Part shown: positions 8,183 through 17,676 of the stretch, piece after piece
Position numbering within the stretch: position 1 is the first letter of the stretch
Layout of the letters: each line of letters starts with the position of its first letter
Source: DATBLE01 sp963841405
Lineage (GTDB): Bacteria > Actinomycetota > Thermoleophilia > Gaiellales > Gaiellaceae
Direction: 5' to 3'
Length of the DNA stretch: 64,000 nt
Assembly (NCBI GenBank): GCA_963841405.1
Contig: CAWJCM010000004.1
Span: forward strand, 62,001 to 126,000
The notes under the pieces: generated by a model
Seen by the model: the letters and a program-made list of their open reading frames with translations, nothing else
The model's database searches: none
What the model was told of the DNA's origin: nothing
Translations under genes and position numbers: made by a program

Positions 8183-8590
8183 CTAGGAGCCGATGATCCG
8201 CGCCGCCAGGACCGCAGCGTTCTTTGCGTTGTCCACGCCCACGCAGGCCACCGGGACGCCCGGGGGCATCTGCACGATCGAGAGGAGCGCGTCGAGCCCG
8301 TCGAGCACGCTCTTCGACGAGCGCAGCGGGACGCCGACCACCGGCAGGTCCGTGTGCGCCGCGACGACGCCCGGCAGCGCGGCGGCGAGGCCGGCGCCGC
8401 AGATCAGCACCCGCAGGCCGCGCCCGCGCGCGCTCTTCGCGTATTCGGCGACGGCGTCCGGCGTCCGGTGGGCGGAGCGCACCTCGAATTCGTGCACGAT
8501 CCCGCGGGCGTCGAGCTCGTCCATCGCCGCCTGCATGCGCTCGCGGTCGGACTCGGAGCCGACCAGGATCCCGACGACCGGGTCAGCCAA
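8183..8590 (-). CDS. purE: N5-carboxyaminoimidazole ribonucleotide mutase (PurE)
   Basis: A 135-residue PurE. Motifs are VGILVGSESDRERM (phosphate-binding GSxSD), RSAHRTPD (catalytic His) and GLDALLSIVQMPPGVPVACVGVDNAKNAA. The loop normally reading AAHLPG is AAALPG here, and the AGLAA / PGVPVACVG wording resembles AIR-carboxylase-like PurE forms. The start is probably TTG 8590, overlapping the purD stop by 8 nt; longer forms would run through purD. No purK follows. It isomerises N5-CAIR to CAIR, or possibly carboxylates AIR directly if it is the other class. Confidence 0.9.
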   Translation of the reverse strand: MADPVVGILVGSESDRERMQAAMDELDARGIVHEFEVRSAHRTPDAVAEYAKSARGRGLRVLICGAGLAAALPGVVAAHTDLPVVGVPLRSSKSVLDGLDALLSIVQMPPGVPVACVGVDNAKNAAVLAARIIGS

Positions 8591-9800
8591 CGCGGATCGA
8601 CTCCCCCTGCGCGATGTCGGAGCGGTGGCGAGCGCCCGGGAACGAGATCGCCCCTGCGCCTTCGTAGGCGAGGGCGCGGGCCGCCTCGAGATCGTCGGCA
8701 ACGCCCGTCACGCCGAGGATCCTGCCGCCGTTCGTGACCAGCCGCTCGCCGTGCCGCGCCGTTCCACCGTGGAAGACGAGCGCGCCGAGGCCTTCGGCTG
8801 CGTCGGTGCCGTGGATCTCGGAGCCCGAGTCGTTGCGGTCGGGGTAGCCGCCCGCCGCGACGACGACGGTCACAGCGGCGCGGTCCGTCGTGGTCAGATC
8901 GATCCCGGCGAGGTCGCCGGCCGCAGCAGCGGCGAGGGCTTCGCCCAGGTTGCCGTCCAGCCGCGGCAGGATCGCCTGCGTCTCCGGATCGCCGAACCTG
9001 CAGTTGAACTCGAGCACGCGGGGGCCGTCCTGCGTCAGCATCAGCCCCGCGAAGAGGACCCCCGCGAAGGGCGTGCCCCGCCGGGCGAGCTGCTCGATCA
9101 CGGGCGCGTGGATCCGGTCGACCAGCTCCTCGATCTCCGGCGCACCGACGCCGGGAACCGGCGAGAACGACCCCATGCCGCCGGTGTTAGGCCCGGTGTC
9201 GCCGTCGCCGGCGCGCTTGTAGTCGCGCGCAGGGGCGAGCGGGATCGCCCGGCTCCCGTCGCAGAGCGCGAACACGGAGAGCTCCTCGCCCTCGAGCAGG
9301 TCCTCCACCAGTACCCGGCCGCCGAGCCTGGCGGCGGCCGCCAGTCCGGCGTCGAGCTCTGCCTGCGTCCGGCAGACGAAGACGCCCTTGCCGGCCGCGA
9401 GCCCGTCAGCCTTGACCACGCACGGCGGCGCAGGCCGCTCGAGCGTGGCGGCGGTCGGTACCTCTGCCGCTTCGAGCATCTGCTTCGCGAAGAGCTTCGA
9501 CCCCTCGATGCGTGCGGCGGCTGCGCTCGGACCGAAGACCGAGAGTCCGCCGTGGCGCAGGTGGTCGGCGACGCCCGCGACGATCGGCGCTTCCGGGCCG
9601 ATGACGACGAGGTCGACATCGAGCGCCCGGGCGAGCGCGAGCAATCCGTCGGCGTCCTCGCCGAGGACCGGGTGGCACGTCCCGAGTGCCGCGATCCCGG
9701 GGTTGCCCGGTGCCGCGTGCAGCTCGACCTGCCCGTCCCGGGCGAGTCTCCACGCCAGGGCGTGCTCCCGGCCCCCGGAGCCGACGATCAGCACGCGCAC
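8583..9800 (-). CDS. purD: Phosphoribosylamine--glycine ligase
   Basis: A 405-residue ATP-grasp enzyme making GAR from phosphoribosylamine and glycine. It begins MRVLIVGSGGREHALAWRL. The A-domain motif GPEAPIVAGVADHLR, ATP-grasp GKGVFVC and the NTGGMGSFSPVPG loop and EFNCRFGDPETQ are all present. It is the first gene of the minus-strand operon purD-purE-purB-purC-purS-purQ. The 188 bp upstream (9801-9988) are shared with divergent fdhD and should hold the promoters. Confidence 0.97.
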   Translation of the reverse strand: MRVLIVGSGGREHALAWRLARDGQVELHAAPGNPGIAALGTCHPVLGEDADGLLALARALDVDLVVIGPEAPIVAGVADHLRHGGLSVFGPSAAAARIEGSKLFAKQMLEAAEVPTAATLERPAPPCVVKADGLAAGKGVFVCRTQAELDAGLAAAARLGGRVLVEDLLEGEELSVFALCDGSRAIPLAPARDYKRAGDGDTGPNTGGMGSFSPVPGVGAPEIEELVDRIHAPVIEQLARRGTPFAGVLFAGLMLTQDGPRVLEFNCRFGDPETQAILPRLDGNLGEALAAAAAGDLAGIDLTTTDRAAVTVVVAAGGYPDRNDSGSEIHGTDAAEGLGALVFHGGTARHGERLVTNGGRILGVTGVADDLEAARALAYEGAGAISFPGARHRSDIAQGESIRVG

Positions 9801-9988
9801 GCCGCGAGTCTATGCGCCGGGCAAGACGACGTCGGCACACTTCCGGCCCGGTCCCGCGACAGACACGGCATGCGCACGCCGGTAGCGTTCGTGTTGGGAC
9901 CGTCGTCCCTCCCCGGGGTGGAGAGTGTCCGAACCGGCCTGCGTCGCCTGCCGTGGCGCGCCGGGAGCCTCGGGCTAGGCTTCGACTC

Positions 9989-10792
9989 GTGACAGTCGGC
10001 CACTCGGCGGGCGAGGCGCCTCCGCCGTACAGCGCGGCTTCGGTCGACGTGCGCCGGCTGCCGGACGGAGGCGTCGAGCGCGACGTGCTCGCTGTCGAGG
10101 AGCCGCTCGAGATCCGCATCGAGGGGCGGCCCGTGGCGGTGACCATGCGCACGCCGGGTCACGACGAGGAGCTGGCGCTCGGCTTCTGCCTCTCGGAAGG
10201 CCTCCGGCCGGCCGGAGCCCGGCTCCCCTGCGATCTGGCTGCGAACACCGTCGAGGTGGACGCGCCGGGCTTCGACCCGACACGCGTGCAGCGCAGCTTC
10301 TATACGTCCTCGTCGTGCGGCGTCTGCGGCAAGGGCGCGCTGGAGGCGGTCGCGGTCGAGGCCGGGCCGGTGACGAGCCCGCTCTCCGTGCCGTTCGCGC
10401 TCGTCGCTTCTCTTCCCGATCGGCTGCGCGGGTCCCAGCCTGCGTTCGCGGCCACCGGCGGTATTCACGCGACCGGCCTCTTCGACGCGCGCGGCGAGCT
10501 GGCCTGCGTGCGCGAGGACGTCGGTCGCCACAACGCGCTCGACAAGGTCGTCGGCTGGGCGTTCAAGCAGCGTCGTCTGCCCTTGGCGGAATCGATCCTC
10601 TGCGTCAGCGGACGGCTGTCGTTCGAGCTCGTCCAGAAGGCTGCGGTTGCCGGCTGTCCGATCCTGGTCGCGGTCGGGGCGCCCTCGAGCCTCGCGGCCG
10701 AGCTGGCCGCCGACCGCGGCATCACGCTCTGCGGCTTCGTCCGCGAGGGCCGGGCGAACGTCTACACCGCGCCGTGGCGGATCGAAGGCTGA
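9989..10792 (+). CDS. fdhD: Formate dehydrogenase accessory sulfurtransferase FdhD
   Basis: A 267-residue FdhD. The family passes sulfur from a cysteine desulfurase to the Mo/W-bis-MGD cofactor before insertion into formate dehydrogenase. The conserved SSCGVCGKGALE contains the paired cysteines of the mobile loop. GIHATGLFDARGELACVREDVGRHNALDK and the late VAVGAPSSLA stretch are also typical. GTG 9989 is the best start; the frame runs further upstream but with non-family sequence. mobA follows, overlapping by 19 nt, so sulfuration and guanylylation of the cofactor are coupled. Confidence 0.95.
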   Translation: MTVGHSAGEAPPPYSAASVDVRRLPDGGVERDVLAVEEPLEIRIEGRPVAVTMRTPGHDEELALGFCLSEGLRPAGARLPCDLAANTVEVDAPGFDPTRVQRSFYTSSSCGVCGKGALEAVAVEAGPVTSPLSVPFALVASLPDRLRGSQPAFAATGGIHATGLFDARGELACVREDVGRHNALDKVVGWAFKQRRLPLAESILCVSGRLSFELVQKAAVAGCPILVAVGAPSSLAAELAADRGITLCGFVREGRANVYTAPWRIEG

Positions 10793-11304
10793 CCGGGATC
10801 CTGCTCGTCGGTGGCGCGAGCCGGCGGTTCGGCTCGCCCAAGGCGCTCGCCCTGCTGGACGGCCGCAGCCTGGCCGAGATCGGCTGGGAGACGCTCGCCT
10901 TCTGCGACGAGCGGATCGCCGTCGGGAAGGCGGAGGACAGGCTCGAGCTGCCGTTTCCCACCCTCGACGACGGAAGCGAGGTCCGCGCACCGATCGCCGG
11001 GGTGGTCGCAGGTCTACGCGCCGCCGCCAACGACGTCTGCGTGCTGTTGCCGGTCGACACGCCCAGGGTGACGCCCGCGATGCTCCTCGACCTGGCCTCC
11101 GCCGCCGCCGATGTCGCCACTCCGCAGACCGGCCCTCTCCCGGGCGTGTACCGCCGGGCAGTGCTGCCGGCCCTGGAGGCGGCGCTCGCGGGCGGACGGC
11201 TCTCCCTCCGCGACGCAGTCGCCGGTCTCGATAGGCTCGTTTTCGACATCGACCCCGCCCTGCTGGTCAACGTCAACACGCCCGATGAGCTCGGCCGGAT
11301 CTGA
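10774..11304 (+). CDS. mobA: Molybdenum cofactor guanylyltransferase
   Basis: A 176-residue MobA-type nucleotidyltransferase adding GMP to Mo-molybdopterin. It has the N-terminal GTP-binding ILLVGGASRRFGSPKAL (LxGGxSxRxGxxK), a PIAGVVAGL segment and LLPVDTPRVTP with the metal-binding Asp. It uses a GTG start inside the 3' end of fdhD. Pairing with fdhD points to supply of bis-MGD for formate dehydrogenase or a related enzyme. Confidence 0.9.
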   Translation: MADRRLTGILLVGGASRRFGSPKALALLDGRSLAEIGWETLAFCDERIAVGKAEDRLELPFPTLDDGSEVRAPIAGVVAGLRAAANDVCVLLPVDTPRVTPAMLLDLASAAADVATPQTGPLPGVYRRAVLPALEAALAGGRLSLRDAVAGLDRLVFDIDPALLVNVNTPDELGRI

Positions 11305-11311
11305 CAACACG

Positions 11312-12070
11312 ATGTTCCAGAAGGCCGACGCCTACGAGAAGTTCATGGGGCGTTACAGCCGCGCGCTTGCTCCCGAGTTCGCGCGTGCCGCCGGCGTGGC
11401 AGCGGGCCAGCGCGTGCTGGACGTCGGCTGCGGAACCGGCGCGCTCACGACCGTCCTCGCCGATCTCGTGGGCGCGGACCGGATTGCTGCCGTCGATCCG
11501 TCGGAGCCGTTCGTCGAGGAATGTCGGTCGAATGTCCCTGGAGCCGACATCGGCGTCGCACCGGCCGAGGATCTTCCCTTCGAGGACGAGACGTTCGACC
11601 GTGTCCTCTCCCAGCTCGTCTTCACCTTCGTGCAGGACCCGCCTGCATCGGTCCGGGAGATGGCCCGCGTCACGCAGCCCGGCGGGCTGGTCGCCGCCTG
11701 CGTCTGGGACATGACCGGCGGGATGACCATGATCGGTGCCTACTGGGCCGCCGTGAGCGAGGTCGGCGTGCCCGGTCAGTCCGAGGTCGAGCGCTTCGGG
11801 GGCAAGCCGGGCCAGCTGGCGGGCCTCTGGCGCGACGCCGGACTGCGCGACGTCGACGACCGTGCGATCACGGTCTCGTCCGGGTATCGCGACTTCGACG
11901 AGCTCTGGGCGACGTTCCGCGCAGGGGTGGGCCCGGTTGGCGTCCACGCGGAGTCGCTGGAAGGCGATGCGCTGGACACAGTCCGGGAGGCATTCCGCCG
12001 CAAGCTCGGCTCGCCGGACGGAGCGTTCGAACTGACGGCGACCGCCTGGTTTGCAGCCGGCACTGTCTGA
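11312..12070 (+). CDS. Class I SAM-dependent methyltransferase
   Basis: A 252-residue methyltransferase. It has motif I VLDVGCGTGALT, the acidic end of beta-2 (AAVDPSEPFVEEC), the ubiE-like PAEDLPFEDETFDRVLSQLVF and an ARVTQPGG stretch. ATG 11312 comes 7 bp after the mobA stop. The stop codon overlaps the start of the next gene (ATGA-type), so both are co-translated. The acceptor is unknown; the SAM fold is clear. Confidence 0.85.
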   Translation: MFQKADAYEKFMGRYSRALAPEFARAAGVAAGQRVLDVGCGTGALTTVLADLVGADRIAAVDPSEPFVEECRSNVPGADIGVAPAEDLPFEDETFDRVLSQLVFTFVQDPPASVREMARVTQPGGLVAACVWDMTGGMTMIGAYWAAVSEVGVPGQSEVERFGGKPGQLAGLWRDAGLRDVDDRAITVSSGYRDFDELWATFRAGVGPVGVHAESLEGDALDTVREAFRRKLGSPDGAFELTATAWFAAGTV

Positions 12071-12486
12071 TGGATCAGCGCGTCAGCCTGGTCACGCTCG
12101 GCGTCCGCGACCTCGGTCGGGCGCGGACGTTCTACGAGGCGCTCGGCTGGCGGACCAACGCCACGGCCGACGACGACGTCGTCTTCTTCCAGGCCGGCGG
12201 CATGGTCGTCGCGCTCTGGGGCCGCGACCGGCTCGCCGAGGACACCGGCGTCGAGGATGCGGGCGGCTGGGGCGGGTTCACGCTCGCGTACAACACGCGC
12301 TCATCCGAGGAGGTCGACGCGGTGCTCGCCGAGGCCGAGGCAGCGGGCGGGACGATCCTCCGTCCCGGCGCGGACACGTTCTGGGGCGGCTACTCGGGCG
12401 TCTTCGCCGACCCGGAAGGCCACGCCTGGGAGGTTGCCCACAACCCGCACTGGACGCTCGCCGAGGACGGGAGCATCACGCTCTAG
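12070..12486 (+). CDS. VOC-superfamily protein
   Basis: A 138-residue glyoxalase-fold protein (VSLVTLGVRDLGRARTFYEALGW ... SGVFADPEGHAWEVAHNPHW). It shows the two-module VOC layout with DVVFFQAGGMVVALW and WGGFTLAYNTRSSEEVDAVL. Few of the classical metal ligands are present (no His in the first strand), so it may be a binding or resistance-type VOC protein rather than glyoxalase I. It overlaps the upstream methyltransferase stop and, at its 3' end, the convergent gene by 11 nt. Confidence 0.8.
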   Translation: MDQRVSLVTLGVRDLGRARTFYEALGWRTNATADDDVVFFQAGGMVVALWGRDRLAEDTGVEDAGGWGGFTLAYNTRSSEEVDAVLAEAEAAGGTILRPGADTFWGGYSGVFADPEGHAWEVAHNPHWTLAEDGSITL

Positions 12487-13153
12487 CCCGCGCGGCGACC
12501 AGCGCGTAGTTGGCCTCCACATCGAGCACGCCCGCCTCGAAACCTGCGTCGCGAAGCCAGTCCAGGTACACCTCCAGCGGCGGCGAGTGCTCACCCGCCC
12601 GCGTTTCTCGCGCCTCGTAGCCGTCGAACGACTCGGGGAACTCGCCGAGCGTCGAGGTCGGGCCGAGCGACACGTACAGGTCGTAGAGCGGCCGTGAAAC
12701 GGCCACCTTGTCGAGCGAGAGGAGAACGGCGCCGGGTGCCAGCAAACCGTGCGCCCAGGCGAGAGCCCGTTGCTGCCCGTCGTGGCCGATGTTGTGCAGG
12801 GTCTGAACGGTGATCGCCGCGTCGAACGCCCCGCCATCGCTCGGGCCGATCCTTTCTGGACGGCTCACGTCCCCCTCGACGAGATCGACTCGGTCGGCGA
12901 ACGGCGCAAGCCGTGTCCGCGCATCGGCCAGCATCACCGCCGAGAAGTCGACGCCGACCAGCGGGACGTCGGGAAGGCGTTCGAGAATGCGCTCGGCGAC
13001 GAGGCCCGAGCCCACGCCGATATCCAGCAGGCGCGCCGGCGCGAGACCGATGACCAGGTCGATCAGCAGGTCGAGTTGTCGACCACGCGCACGGTGTGCG
13101 AGCTGCGTGGCGTGCCAGCTCTCGGCCACCGCGGGATTCCTGAAGTCGCCCAT
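12476..13153 (-). CDS. SAM-dependent methyltransferase
   Basis: A 225-residue methyltransferase. Motif I is LLDIGVGSGLVAERIL and the SAM-ribose Asp is in LVGVDFSAVMLADAR. VEGDVSRPE and FDAAITVQTLHNIGHDGQQRALAWAHGLLAPGAVLL are typical motif II/III sequence. It is convergent with the VOC gene, overlapping by 11 nt. The substrate cannot be assigned. Confidence 0.8.
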   Translation of the reverse strand: MGDFRNPAVAESWHATQLAHRARGRQLDLLIDLVIGLAPARLLDIGVGSGLVAERILERLPDVPLVGVDFSAVMLADARTRLAPFADRVDLVEGDVSRPERIGPSDGGAFDAAITVQTLHNIGHDGQQRALAWAHGLLAPGAVLLSLDKVAVSRPLYDLYVSLGPTSTLGEFPESFDGYEARETRAGEHSPPLEVYLDWLRDAGFEAGVLDVEANYALVAARARA

Positions 13154-13183
13154 CCGCGAAGGGCTAGTGGCGTCTGGCCGGAG

Positions 13184-13765
13184 CTACGGACGGAGACAGC
13201 CTCGGACGATTGTCCGCAGCCGTTGGGGCACATCCGGCCGGGCCCAGAGGATCACGGCGTTCTGCCCGATCCCGAACATTCGCCGTAGCGATACTCGTTG
13301 CTCGCCCGGCAGCTTGCCGGTTGCTCTGTCCAGGCCGGCGATCTGCGCCCGATACGCCCGACGGGCTGTCGTTGCCTCCGGATAGAAGAACAGCTCCGGC
13401 GTTTGCAGTTGACTGAGCGTCTCGTCTGCCGGCCCGTCGAAGAAGAGACCGATCCGCTCGGTCCCCTCGACCACGCCGAGGCCGAGCTTCCGGTCGTACA
13501 GTGCCTTCGGATAGCGGTAGATGCCGGATACGTACATGACGGTTCGCGTGGGCACCGTCCCGGCGTCCGCCGGCAGCGTTCCGGCGTACTCCGGCCGATC
13601 CCGGAGGCAGTCGCGGGTCGCGCGAGCGTCGTAGAGATCGCCTGAGGAGTGGTGCCCACAGCCCGAGAGCGCGACGGCCAGAGCCGCGACGGCAGGGAGG
13701 AAGCGCCGATCGCTCCTCCTCAGCGGACGAGCACCTGCTCGCGCTCGGCGCCGGTCCCGACCCAC
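13184..13765 (-). CDS. Putative secreted lipoprotein
   Basis: About 193 residues. The N-terminus carries arginines, a hydrophobic stretch (FLPAVAALAVALSGC) and a lipobox LSGC, so the mature protein should be lipid-anchored outside the membrane. The exported part is soluble (PEYAGTLPADAGTVPTRTVMYVSG...), with a second Cys pair. The start is uncertain: GTG 13765 lies inside purA, and nearer the lipobox there is only a CTG. The short distance after purA suggests co-transcription. The family is not recognised. Confidence 0.6.
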   Translation of the reverse strand: MGRDRRRARAGARPLRRSDRRFLPAVAALAVALSGCGHHSSGDLYDARATRDCLRDRPEYAGTLPADAGTVPTRTVMYVSGIYRYPKALYDRKLGLGVVEGTERIGLFFDGPADETLSQLQTPELFFYPEATTARRAYRAQIAGLDRATGKLPGEQRVSLRRMFGIGQNAVILWARPDVPQRLRTIVRGCLRP

Positions 13766-14979
13766 GAGACCTCGACGTCGAGCGCGCGCTCGACGAACTC
13801 GACGTAGCGGCGTGCCGCGTCCGGAAGCTCGTCTCCGCCCAGCTCTCCGCCCCAGCCGGCCAGCGCCTCGTAGACCGGCCGCGCGGCATGGAAGTCGCTC
13901 TGATGCTCGGGGAACTCGTCCGTCCTCGTCCCGTCGCGGAGCTCGTAGGCGACGCATACCGGCACCCGGTCGAAGGCGGCGAGCACGTCGAGCTTGGTCA
14001 GCGCGATCGAGGTGATCCCGTTCAGGCGCACCGCGTAGCGCAGGGCGACGAGGTCGAGCCAGCCGCAGCGGCGCTCGCGGCCTGTGACCGTGCCGAACTC
14101 GCCGCCGAGCTCGCGCATGCGGTCCTGGTCGGGCCCCTCGATCTCGGTCGGGAACGGCCCGGCGCCGACCCGGGTCACGTAGGCCTTCGCGACGCCGATC
14201 ACCGAGTCGATCCGGGTGGGGCCGATGCCGATGCCCGTGCAGGCGCCGCCGGCGACCGTCGGCGACGAGGTCACGAACGGGTAGGTCCCGTGGTCGATGT
14301 CGAGCAGCGTGCCGTGGGCCCCTTCGAGCAGCACCTGCTTGCCTTCCCGGATCGCGCGGTCGACGAGCAGCGACGTGTCGGCCAGGTGCGGCCGCAGCCG
14401 CTGCGCGTAGCCCTCGGACCGCGCGGCCAGCTCCTCGAGCTCGATCGGCTCGACGCCGTACACGCGCTCCAGCCAGACGTTCTTCTCGGCCAGCGCCACC
14501 TCGATCTTCTGGCGCAGGATCTTCGGGTCGAACAGGTCCTGCAGCCGAATTCCGAGCCGGTACGCCTTGTCGGCGTACGTCGGGCCGATTCCGCGGCGCG
14601 TGGTGCCGATCTGGAGCTTCCCGAGCCGCCGCTCCCCGCCCTGGTCGATCGCCAGGTGCCACGGCATGATCACGTGGGCGTTGCCTGACAGCCGGACGAG
14701 CTCGGTCGAGATCCCGCGCGCCTCGAAGCTCTCGAGCTCCTCGATGAAGACGCCGGGGTCGACGACGCAGCCCGCGCCGATCACGCACTCCTTGCCCCAG
14801 AGGATCCCCGAGGGCATGTGCCGGAGCTTGAAGGTCTCGCCGGCGGCGATGATCGTGTGTCCGGCGTTCGGCCCCCCGTTGTAGCGGCAGACGAGGTCGG
14901 AGTCGCGGGCGAGCAGGTCGACGATCTTCCCCTTGCCCTCGTCGCCCCACTGCGCCCCGACGATCACGGTCGCGGGCAC
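13720..14979 (-). CDS. purA: Adenylosuccinate synthetase
   Basis: A 419-residue GTP-dependent enzyme making adenylosuccinate from IMP and aspartate. It starts MPATVIVGAQWGDEGKGKIVDLLA, with the GDEGKGK P-loop and YNGGPNAGHTI; IGTTRRGIGPTYADK and the C-terminal GGELG region are also present. It is about 4 kb from the pur operon and on the same strand. With PurB in this window it completes the IMP-to-AMP branch. Confidence 0.97.
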   Translation of the reverse strand: MPATVIVGAQWGDEGKGKIVDLLARDSDLVCRYNGGPNAGHTIIAAGETFKLRHMPSGILWGKECVIGAGCVVDPGVFIEELESFEARGISTELVRLSGNAHVIMPWHLAIDQGGERRLGKLQIGTTRRGIGPTYADKAYRLGIRLQDLFDPKILRQKIEVALAEKNVWLERVYGVEPIELEELAARSEGYAQRLRPHLADTSLLVDRAIREGKQVLLEGAHGTLLDIDHGTYPFVTSSPTVAGGACTGIGIGPTRIDSVIGVAKAYVTRVGAGPFPTEIEGPDQDRMRELGGEFGTVTGRERRCGWLDLVALRYAVRLNGITSIALTKLDVLAAFDRVPVCVAYELRDGTRTDEFPEHQSDFHAARPVYEALAGWGGELGGDELPDAARRYVEFVERALDVEVSWVGTGAEREQVLVR

Positions 14980-15034
14980 GTGCCGAGTATAGGCCCGCTC
15001 TCGGGAGCCGCCTTCCCTCCAGAGAGGTTCTCGA

Positions 15035-15053
15035 GGCCGAGCTTTGCTCGGCC
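15035..15053. other. Short hairpin upstream of purA
   Basis: A perfect 8-bp inverted repeat (GGCCGAGC TTT GCTCGGCC), 56 bp upstream of the purA start on the minus strand. There is no U-run, so it is not an obvious terminator. It could belong to the purA leader or to the 3' region of the upstream transcript. Between 14980 and 15245 the only other structure is hairpin repeat copy B. Confidence 0.35.
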
Positions 15054-15092
15054 GGAAGCCGCTGTCGCTGAAAGCAACGTCGGTACCTGTGC

Positions 15093-15175
15093 ACGCTCCG
15101 CCGGCTCCGCTGCGACCGGCAGGGCGGTGGCGCCGGCAAGGAGGGGGCTCGCGGGGGAACCAGGGGTTCCCCCGC
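15093..15175 (-). repeat. Dispersed hairpin repeat, copy B
   Basis: The hairpin at 15151-15175 has a perfect 11-bp stem, GCGGGGGAACC / GGTTCCCCCGC, with a 3-nt loop. It lies 3' of the minus-strand gene ending at 15246. The flank at 15093-15150 (GCCGGCTCCGCT ... GACCGG ... GGCGC ... AAGGAGGGGGCTC) is homologous to copy A. Copy C at 63.6 kb has the same stem with one compensated base pair. Confidence 0.6.
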
Positions 15176-15245
15176 GGTCCGCGCGCGAGTCAGGGCGCCG
15201 GCCGCGTGAAGACGGCCCGCCGCGGCCGGCTTTCCCCCGCGCCCT

Positions 15246-15452
15246 TTAGCCGGCTGCCACCACTCTCAACCGGGCGATGCGGCGAACGCGAATGCGGTGG
15301 CCGCGGAAGCAGGTGGTGAAGCCGACGTCGGCGTCCGCGCGCAGGGTCCCCTCGACCGGCGTCGGGTGAAGCAGGCGCGGCCAGCTGCGATCCTCCTCGC
15401 AGGCTTCGCAGTGGACGGCGTAGTCGGTGGCATCTGCGCCGAGCCAGATCAC
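15246..15452 (-). CDS. Hypothetical 68-residue cysteine-containing protein
   Basis: A short protein following dnaB by 26 bp on the same strand. A CEACEE motif plus a later Cys (FTTCFRGH) could bind a metal, but only three cysteines are present. The basic C-terminus (RIRVRRIARLRVV) could bind nucleic acid. Position and codon use suggest a real gene; the family is not recognised. Confidence 0.5.
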   Translation of the reverse strand: MIWLGADATDYAVHCEACEEDRSWPRLLHPTPVEGTLRADADVGFTTCFRGHRIRVRRIARLRVVAAG

Positions 15453-15478
15453 CTGATGGACCTCCGTGCGCTACCTCC

Positions 15479-16849
<1,371 letters not shown>

Positions 16850-16919
16850 ATGCGACAAAATCAACCACCTCCGGACACGGCCGAACAGGCTTGGACAAGC
16901 CCGCTCTCCACAGACGTGA

Positions 16920-16941
16920 ATCCGCCCGTTTGCGGGCGGAT
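16920..16941. other. Hairpin in the rplI-dnaB interval
   Basis: A perfect 9-bp stem (ATCCGCCCG / CGGGCGGAT) with a TTTG loop, 71 bp upstream of dnaB on the minus strand and after the rplI terminator. It lacks a downstream U-run. It may be a leader structure of the dnaB transcript. Confidence 0.35.
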
Positions 16942-16982
16942 CGGAACGCATGTTCCCATACCGATCGGACGGAGCAGTGGAA

Positions 16983-17009
16983 GAAAAGGCCGCTCGTAGC
17001 GACCTTTTC
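16983..17009 (-). terminator. Rho-independent-type terminator after rplI
   Basis: On the minus strand the sequence folds as GAAAAGG-x-CGCT / AGCG-x-CCTTTTC with one mismatch and a 3-nt loop. It ends in TTTTCTT about 95 bp past the rplI stop. It probably ends most transcripts of rpsF-ssb-rpsR-rplI before dnaB. Confidence 0.6.
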
Positions 17010-17101
17010 GTGCACATTTCCCCAGCCCTCCACAGAGGGCTGTTGACAGAATGTTTCACTCGCGGCACTCGGCTGTGCCGAGAGTCGCTGAGCAGGAAGT
17101 C

Positions 17102-17671
17102 CTAGCCTTGCGCTTCTGGTTCGGGTTCCGGTTCGGACACCTCGGTCGCTCCGGACGCGTACGCAGGTTCCGGTGTTCCTGCAGGGACAGACCCCTCCGG
17201 GATCTGTCCCTCATCGAGCTCACCGCCCTCAGGGACGACGAGAGTCGCCACCTCGACGGTGACGTCGGTGAAGAGCTCGACCGGCACCGCATAGCGCCCG
17301 ACCTTCTTGATCGGCTCGACGAGGTCGATCTTGCGGCGGTCAACGCGGATCTTGGCGACGCGCCAGATCTCGTCGGCCAGGTCGGTGGCGGTCACGGACC
17401 CGAACAGGGATCCCGTCGGCCCCGCCTTCACGTCGAACCGCAGCTCCGCCCCTTCCAGCTTCGCGCCCAGGTCGCGCGCCTGCTCGAAGGTCGACGCCTG
17501 CTGGCGCGCACGCAGGTCGCTGCGCTTCTCGAGCTCGGCGACCTTCGCCGGCGTCGCGGTCTCCGCCAGGCGGCGGGGAAGCAGGAAGTTGCGCGCATAC
17601 CCCCGCGCCACGTCCACGACCTCGCCGCGCAGCCCGACCTTGTCGACGTCGTGCAGGAGGATGACCTGCAC
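17102..17671 (-). CDS. rplI: Large ribosomal subunit protein bL9
   Basis: A 189-residue bL9 starting MQVILLHDVDKVGLRGEVVDVARGYARNFLLPRRLA, the rRNA-binding N-domain. The connecting helix and C-domain (GSLFGSVTATDLADEIW) follow. Normal bL9 ends near residue 150. Here about 40 extra residues, acidic and proline-rich (EGSVPAGTPEPAYASGATEV... ending in alternating E/P), follow the C-domain. The start is 6 bp after the rpsR stop. Confidence 0.97.
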   Translation of the reverse strand: MQVILLHDVDKVGLRGEVVDVARGYARNFLLPRRLAETATPAKVAELEKRSDLRARQQASTFEQARDLGAKLEGAELRFDVKAGPTGSLFGSVTATDLADEIWRVAKIRVDRRKIDLVEPIKKVGRYAVPVELFTDVTVEVATLVVPEGGELDEGQIPEGSVPAGTPEPAYASGATEVSEPEPEPEAQG

Positions 17672-17676
17672 CGGCG

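Noticed and set aside
16850..17101. TCTCCACA/CCTCCACA sequences near dnaB as DnaA boxes or an origin
   Set aside because: Only two weak matches to TTATCCACA, no A/T-rich unwinding region and no dnaA or dnaN nearby.
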